Origin: Streptomyces parvulus
GTDB lineage: Bacteria; Actinomycetota; Actinomycetes; Streptomycetales; Streptomycetaceae
DNA: 64,000 bases
Direction of reading: 5' to 3'
NCBI RefSeq assembly: GCF_014648855.1
Contig: NZ_BMRX01000015.1
Span: 161,155-225,154 of the forward strand
Shown here one piece after another: positions 60,031 to 64,000 of this stretch. The stretch's first letter is position 1. Each line of letters opens with the position of its first letter. The position numbers and the translations under genes are program-made. The notes under the pieces were generated by a model. It ran no database searches and had not been told where the DNA came from. It saw only the letters and a list, made by a program, of their open reading frames with translations.

Positions 60031-61037
60031 GCCCCCGGCTCCTGGCCCGCCCCGAGCCGTGCGAGCAGCCCGGTCAGTACGTCGGGGGAGACGGTGACGC
60101 TGTCGATGCGCGGCAGGTTCTCCGCGAGGCGGGTGCCGGTCAGGGCGCGCAGGACCGCCACGTCCACGTCGCCGTGCACCCGCAGCCAGGCCGCCTGCGC
60201 CTGGGCGCGGGCCTCGCCGACCGCACGGGCGCCCTCCGCCTCCGCCTGCGCGAGGCGCACCGCCCGCTCGGCCTCGGCGCCGACCCGGACCGCGTCGGCC
60301 GCAGCCTTCTCCTCCGCCTCCCGGCGGCTGTTGGCGCCGCGCTGCTCGACCAACCGCTCCTCACGCCGCGCGAGTTCGATCTGGCTGGCCAACTCGTTCT
60401 CGGCGATGGCACGTTCACGCTCCACGGCGACCGCACGCCGCTCGTACGTGGCCCGGTCGGCCTCCTGCTGGATCAGCTCCCGGGCAGGGGTGCGCAAGGC
60501 ACGCTCCACCTCAGGCTCGGGCCGCACCGCCATCACGCGGACGGCGACGATCTCGATCCCCGTGGCAGGCAGCCGCGGCTCCTCGCGGAGTCCCAGGAGT
60601 ACTCGCTCGCGCACCGCCGGCACACCTTCGGCGAGAGCTGCCGCAAGGGGGGTGCGGGCCAGCACTTCGAGAGCGTGCTGCTGAGCGCTCTCGGTCAGCA
60701 GCGTGGCCAACTGCTCCAGCGGGGCGCCGCGCCACACCCCCGTGTCGGGATCGACGGAGAAGTCGAGCCGTTCGGCTGCGACGCCGGGGTCGGCGATGCG
60801 GTAGGTGACCGTCGCCTGCACGGCCACGTCCTGGAAGTCGACGGTCCGGGCGTGGAACGTCATCGCCAGCTCCCGGTCGTCGACCGGCACTTCGGACAGC
60901 GCGGCGGCCAGCGGGCGGAACCAGAAGCTCAGCCCGGGACCGTCGTGTGTGAGCTGCCCCGAACGGTGGTGTCGTATGTGAGCCGTGGGCGCCGCCCGCA
61001 GATGACGCCAGCCGAAGCGCTTGATGATGTCGGCCAT
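60027..61037 (-). CDS. SPFH/prohibitin-like protein
   Basis: This 336-residue protein has an SPFH domain (about 25-200: LSFWFRPLAAALSEVPVDDR, TFHARTVDFQDVAVQATVTY). A long charged coiled coil follows (about 205-290, ERERAIAENELASQIELARR) with an Ala-rich end. No membrane helix is seen at the N-terminus, so it may attach peripherally or assemble in the cytoplasm. It is the first gene of the pair with the NAD-kinase-like protein and has a near-consensus promoter with a palindrome across the -10. GGGGGG precedes the ATG. Confidence 0.88.
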   Translation of the reverse strand: MADIIKRFGWRHLRAAPTAHIRHHRSGQLTHDGPGLSFWFRPLAAALSEVPVDDRELAMTFHARTVDFQDVAVQATVTYRIADPGVAAERLDFSVDPDTGVWRGAPLEQLATLLTESAQQHALEVLARTPLAAALAEGVPAVRERVLLGLREEPRLPATGIEIVAVRVMAVRPEPEVERALRTPARELIQQEADRATYERRAVAVERERAIAENELASQIELARREERLVEQRGANSRREAEEKAAADAVRVGAEAERAVRLAQAEAEGARAVGEARAQAQAAWLRVHGDVDVAVLRALTGTRLAENLPRIDSVTVSPDVLTGLLARLGAGQEPGA

Positions 61038-61057
61038 GAACCCCCCTAGCTCTTTAG

Positions 61058-61096
61058 AGTCACGTTGACTATAAAAAAGAGGAGAGGTTGCGTCAA
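61058..61096 (-). promoter_or_regulatory. Strong vegetative promoter of the SPFH-NADK operon with operator-like palindrome
   Basis: Read leftward, TTGACG (61096-61091), exactly 17 bases and TATAGT (61073-61068) form the best promoter in the window. AGTCA-CGT-TGACT (61058-61070) covers the last bases of the -10 and the start point, a repressing position. The leader would be about 25 bases. Confidence 0.8.
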
Positions 61097-61286
61097 GAGG
61101 ACGAGAAGGGGTCCGTGCTCGGCCGGCAAGCGGACGCTACCCGCCGCTCGGCGGAGGAGGCCGGGCTGAAGCTGGATCGGCCACCTCCAACGCCTCGACC
61201 TCCCACTGCACCGGCAGGAACACATTGACCGGGCCTTCCGCGTCAAGGTGAAGACGGCTGTGTCTCGCAGAACGCCACACGCTTCT

Positions 61287-62057
61287 CTAGGCGGCGATCA
61301 CCGCCACTCCCGTCCGCCCGCCGTCCACGTCCACTACGGTGCCGTGGACGAAGGACGCTTCGTCGCTCGCCAGCCACAGCGCGGCGTGGGCGATCGCGGC
61401 GGGTGCGCCGACGGTGCCGGCGGGGGTGCCGTGCATCATGACCTGGGCAGGGGTGGGGGCGCTGCCTTCAGGTGCCGGAGGCTGGATCACGCCGGGGGAT
61501 ACCGCGTTGACGCGGATGCCGTGAGGGCCGAACTCCGCCGACCAAGCACGAGTGAGGGTTTCCATGGCGCCCTTGGTGGAGCTGTAGAGGGCACTGCCGG
61601 GGACGCCCAGCCGGGCGATCCAGGAGCCGAGGTTGATGATCGCGCCGCCGCCTGCCGCTGCCATCGCGGGGACGATGGCAGCGGTGAGGAAGTAGGGCGT
61701 CTTCACGTTGACTGCGTAGACGTGGTCGAAGGTCTCTTCATCGGTGTCGGTGGTGGTGGTCGGCGGATAGACGCCGGCATTGTTGACCAGTACGTCGATC
61801 CGGCCGCCCAGGGCCGCCGTGGCGTCCTGGGCGAGTCCGCGGGCGGCCTCCGTGCTGCCGTCGAGGTCTGCCGCTACGAAGTCTGCCCGGCCGCCCGAGG
61901 CGCGGATGCCGCCGACGACGGCGGTTCCGCGTTCCTTGTTGCGCCCGGACACGACGACGTGCGCGCCCTCGGCGGCGAACATCTCGGCGATGGCCTGACC
62001 GATGTTGCTGGTGGCCCCGGTGACCAGTGCCGTCTTGCCCTGCAGTCGTCCAGTCAT
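61287..62057 (-). CDS. SDR-family oxidoreductase
   Basis: This 256-residue classical SDR has TGATSNIGQAIAEMFAAEG at the N-terminus, VNNAGVYPP, then LGSWIARLGVPGSALYSSTKGA with the catalytic Ser, Tyr and Lys. VDGGRTGV closes the fold. The substrate is unknown. ATG 62057 follows GGGAGAG. It diverges from a TetR gene, whose palindrome lies between them. Confidence 0.92.
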   Translation of the reverse strand: MTGRLQGKTALVTGATSNIGQAIAEMFAAEGAHVVVSGRNKERGTAVVGGIRASGGRADFVAADLDGSTEAARGLAQDATAALGGRIDVLVNNAGVYPPTTTTDTDEETFDHVYAVNVKTPYFLTAAIVPAMAAAGGGAIINLGSWIARLGVPGSALYSSTKGAMETLTRAWSAEFGPHGIRVNAVSPGVIQPPAPEGSAPTPAQVMMHGTPAGTVGAPAAIAHAALWLASDEASFVHGTVVDVDGGRTGVAVIAA

Positions 62058-62124
62058 GATGTGCTCTCCCTGTTCGGGTTGTCGTGCGGTCTGTCGCGCG
62101 AGGTTCACAGTGCTCCGCAAAAAA

Positions 62125-62140
62125 TGGACCGGCAAGTCCA
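62125..62140. promoter_or_regulatory. TetR operator candidate
   Basis: TGGAC-CGGCAA-GTCCA is a 5+6+5 inverted repeat in the 130-base gap between the SDR and TetR starts, next to an A-run (62119-62124) that may mark a promoter. Confidence 0.6.
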
Positions 62141-62187
62141 AAGCTGGAGTAGTGTTTGTCGCGCATGCCGGAAACGAGGAGCGGCAC

Positions 62188-62805
62188 ATGAGCCAGACAC
62201 TGACCCCAAAAGGGCGGGCGACCCGCGCCCGCATCATTGAGGGCGCGGCCGAGGTACTGCGCGAGCAGGGAGTCGCCGCGGCACGGCTCGATGACATCCG
62301 TGACCGCACCGCCACCAGCAAGAGCCAGCTCTTCCACTACTTCCCAGGCGGCAAGGACGACCTGCTCCTGGCCGTGGCCCAGTACGAGGCCGACCGGGTA
62401 CTCGAGGACCAGCAACCGCACCTGGGCCGTCTCGACTCGTGGGAGTCCTGGAAACAGTGGCGGGACGTAGTAGTGGAGCGCTATGAACAGCAAGGCGACC
62501 ATTGCCCGTTGGGTGCACTCTTCCTTCAGGTCGGCCGGTCGACTCCGGGTGCGCGGGCGATCGTCACGGCGTTGATGCGACAGTGGCAGGAGGCACTCGC
62601 AGACGGTGTGCGCGCCATGCAGGACCAGGGGATGACCTCCTCCCGGCTTGACGCGGACCGGACCGCCGCCGCGCTGCTTGCTGGAGTCCAGGGTGGTGTC
62701 ACGATCATGATGTCGACCGGCGACTCAAGCCACCTCAGGGCGGCCCTCGACACGGGGATCGAACTGTTGCGCTTCCATGCTGTGGGCGAGGTCAGTGCGC
62801 CTTGA
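62188..62805 (+). CDS. TetR-family transcriptional regulator
   Basis: This is a 205-residue regulator. The N-terminal HTH (about 10-55: TRARIIEGAAEVLREQG, TATSKSQLFHYFPGGKDDLL) is followed by a helical ligand domain of the TetR_C_6/LmrA-YxaF type (CPLGALFLQVGR). It very likely represses the divergent SDR. ATG 62188 follows GAGGAG. It is the last intact gene in the window. Confidence 0.92.
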   Translation: MSQTLTPKGRATRARIIEGAAEVLREQGVAAARLDDIRDRTATSKSQLFHYFPGGKDDLLLAVAQYEADRVLEDQQPHLGRLDSWESWKQWRDVVVERYEQQGDHCPLGALFLQVGRSTPGARAIVTALMRQWQEALADGVRAMQDQGMTSSRLDADRTAAALLAGVQGGVTIMMSTGDSSHLRAALDTGIELLRFHAVGEVSAP

Positions 62806-62857
62806 TGGCCCGCTAAAGGGGTATTGCAGAAGGCCGTGATCAGGGCATATCCGTTCT

Positions 62858-62935
62858 ATGGCTGGGGTGTTGAGGGCCGAGCGGACATGGATGGAGACGT
62901 TCACCGAGCTACAGGTCGACCACTTCGGTCGGTCA
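62858..62935 (+). pseudogene. N-terminal fragment of an IS5-like transposase
   Basis: From ATG 62858 the frame reads MAGVLRAERTWMETFTELQV then DHFGR. This is the usual opening of IS5/IS112-type Streptomyces transposases, where LRAERTW-x-ETFTGL is followed by FGRLV. After FGR the similarity stops, and no DDE region is found. I judge this from memory of the family; it is a remnant only. Confidence 0.5.
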
Positions 62936-63450
62936 CTGAAAGCGAGCTGGCGAGGTGCTGAGCGCGAGCGCCGCGGCGCGTTACGGGAGGCGATTGGGTT
63001 CCAGCACGCCGGCTGCGCACGGCGTTGAAGGTGGGGCGATTGCCCGACGAGGCGGTCAAGGCTCTCGCTGCCCACCTTGCGGCTGTGTATCAGTCGCTCG
63101 CTGTAGTGAGCAGAGCGGGGCCGGCGCAGAGTAGCCCGCGCTGTCGTCGACGTGACCCTTGATGCGCTGCTGCAGACCTCGACACGAACGCTTGAGGCTC
63201 GTCGAAAAGGGGCTTACACGTCCGTGACTACCGCCCAGAAGGGTAAGGGGCGGGCTGGTCGAACTCCGGAAGGCCGGGCGTCAGGCCAGTGCACATCCGC
63301 TACACCGGTATGCCCGGACGTCAGTCGGCTTCGCATTAGACGCGGCTGTGCGAGGCGTGGCGGCTGCCCGGCCGTGGGGGCAGCGGTTACTTTAGGTCTT
63401 ATCTACATGCTGCATCACATGTTGTCTGCTGATGAACCTCTTTTGTGGGC

Positions 63451-63476
63451 TCAGGCAGCCTTCGCAGGCTGCCTGA
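63451..63476. repeat. Perfect 11-bp inverted repeat
   Basis: TCAGGCAGCCT (63451-63461) and AGGCTGCCTGA (63466-63476) flank a TCGC loop. It may be a terminator or part of the subtelomeric hairpin set. Confidence 0.8.
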
Positions 63477-63810
63477 CGTATGGACGTCCTCGACTCGCAC
63501 AGGGTTCGCGTGTCGGGGTGGGGCGGCCGCACGGGTTCGGGGTTGTGCGGGGGTGTGGCTGGTCGGCCTGCCCTCCTTTTTCTGGCTCGCGGTTATATGC
63601 CGTGCCGGTTCTGAAGAGTGGTTACATCGATTATGTGTTCGCGCCTGTGGGGGCCTTGGAATCTGCTCCGTTGGAGTGGGGGCCGTTGGAAAGAGGTGCG
63701 GGCATGAGTGAGGGACAGTACTCAGTTCCTTGGGAGCAGTTGGCTGCTGGGTTGGTGAAGCAGCCCGGGCGAACTCCCGCCCGTTCACCCCGTCTCTTCT
63801 TTTAGGTGCT

Positions 63811-63998
63811 CGGGCCGTAGGCCCGCTGCCGGCTCTGCGCAGCGGGGCCGGGCCTGTGTGGCGCGGAGCGCCGCCGGGGGTCCGGAGCGTAGCGCAGGGC
63901 ACCCCATACGACAGTCAGGAACGACTGCTCCGGGAGCGCAGCGGACGGAGCCTCACCCGCCGTGCGAAGCGCGGCGGGTGAGCTGCTCGCGCAGCGAG
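63811..63998. repeat. Telomere-like array of hairpins with GNA loops
   Basis: On the + strand: CGGGCC-GTA-GGCCCG (63811-63825); CCCGCTG/CAGCGGG (63822-63846); GGCGC-GGA-GCGCC (63860-63872); an imperfect stem with GTA loop (63876-63904); CAGTC/GACTG (63912-63927); GCTCCG...GCA...CGGAGC (63927-63951); a 13-bp stem with GAA loop (63953-63981); CTCGC-GCA-GCGAG (63986-63998). The imperfect stems carry A-G and G-A mismatches. This is the form of Streptomyces telomeric 3' strands. Confidence 0.75.
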
Positions 63999-64000
63999 AT

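Larger units (their letters stand above)
62806..63800. other. Gene-poor subterminal region
   Basis: About 1 kb without a frame that has normal Streptomyces codon bias on either strand. G+C falls and TTA/TTT triplets appear (for example 63385-63445 and 63570-63640). A short frame at 63704-63805 (start MSEGQYSVPWEQLAAGL) has no recognisable relative. The stretch fits a decaying terminal inverted repeat or subtelomere. Confidence 0.5.

Noticed and set aside
63399..63902. A 167-codon leftward frame and rightward frames near the right edge
   Set aside because: They span hairpins and low-G+C sequence, lack normal third-position bias and have no recognisable domain.
1..64000. CRISPR arrays, rRNA and tRNA genes
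   Set aside because: No regularly spaced repeats and no tRNA T-arm/acceptor pattern or rRNA-like sequence were noticed on either strand. A tRNAscan or Rfam search would settle this.

Overview
The window is high-GC actinobacterial DNA, almost certainly Streptomyces. The evidence is third-position G/C in every reading frame, many GTG starts with GGAGG-type ribosome sites, a dense set of anti-sigma/STAS/SpoIIE genes, and a right edge that looks like Streptomyces linear-chromosome telomere DNA. I see no rRNA, tRNA or CRISPR array.

Left block (1-2.0 kb): a MerR regulator cut by the window edge, then an SDR-NTF2-like pair. Furanoside block (2.1-17.4 kb): a LacI regulator, a complete YtfQRT-YjfF-type sugar ABC importer, two secreted GH43 enzymes, a secreted PA14-GH2-LamG enzyme and a Tat-exported GH127 enzyme with a ricin-type lectin. 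Six copies of one palindrome (consensus TTNCAWCGWTGNAA) lie in the upstream regions of these units and, where a promoter can be read, overlap its -10, its spacer or the start-point. I read this as one regulon: secreted enzymes release arabinofuranose and/or galactofuranose, the importer takes it up, and the LacI protein senses it and represses itself. Strong hairpins follow the binding-protein gene and the last permease gene and could grade expression within the operon.

Middle block (17.5-35.9 kb): mostly single-gene housekeeping, stress and signalling units (ComB-like, RsbW-like kinase, STAS proteins, TspO, IclR, methyltransferases, SDR, PRC barrel). It contains a two-gene STAND-NTPase system (24.0-28.3 kb) with a divergent TPR gene, a STAS/SpoIIE partner-switch pair, and a redox group (azoreductase, nitroreductase, NmrA-like) next to a MarR gene that looks leaderless.

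Right block (36-62.8 kb): a Na+/H+ antiporter, a molybdopterin oxidoreductase with its cytochrome b, a GAF-SpoIIE phosphatase, and tandem ABC-F genes preceded by a leader-peptide/attenuator-like region. Two FUSC-type exporters and a membrane-anchored XRE regulator follow. Several MarR or TetR regulators sit beside palindromic operators and small metabolic or efflux genes: VOC, MFS-cupin-VOC, a small membrane protein, an SDR. A coupled SPFH plus NAD-kinase-like pair has a near-consensus promoter.

Right edge (62.8-64.0 kb): no convincing gene, a transposase remnant, and then a run of hairpins whose loops are almost all GNA. This is the hallmark of Streptomyces telomeric 3' strands, so the chromosome (or linear plasmid) end probably lies just beyond base 64000.
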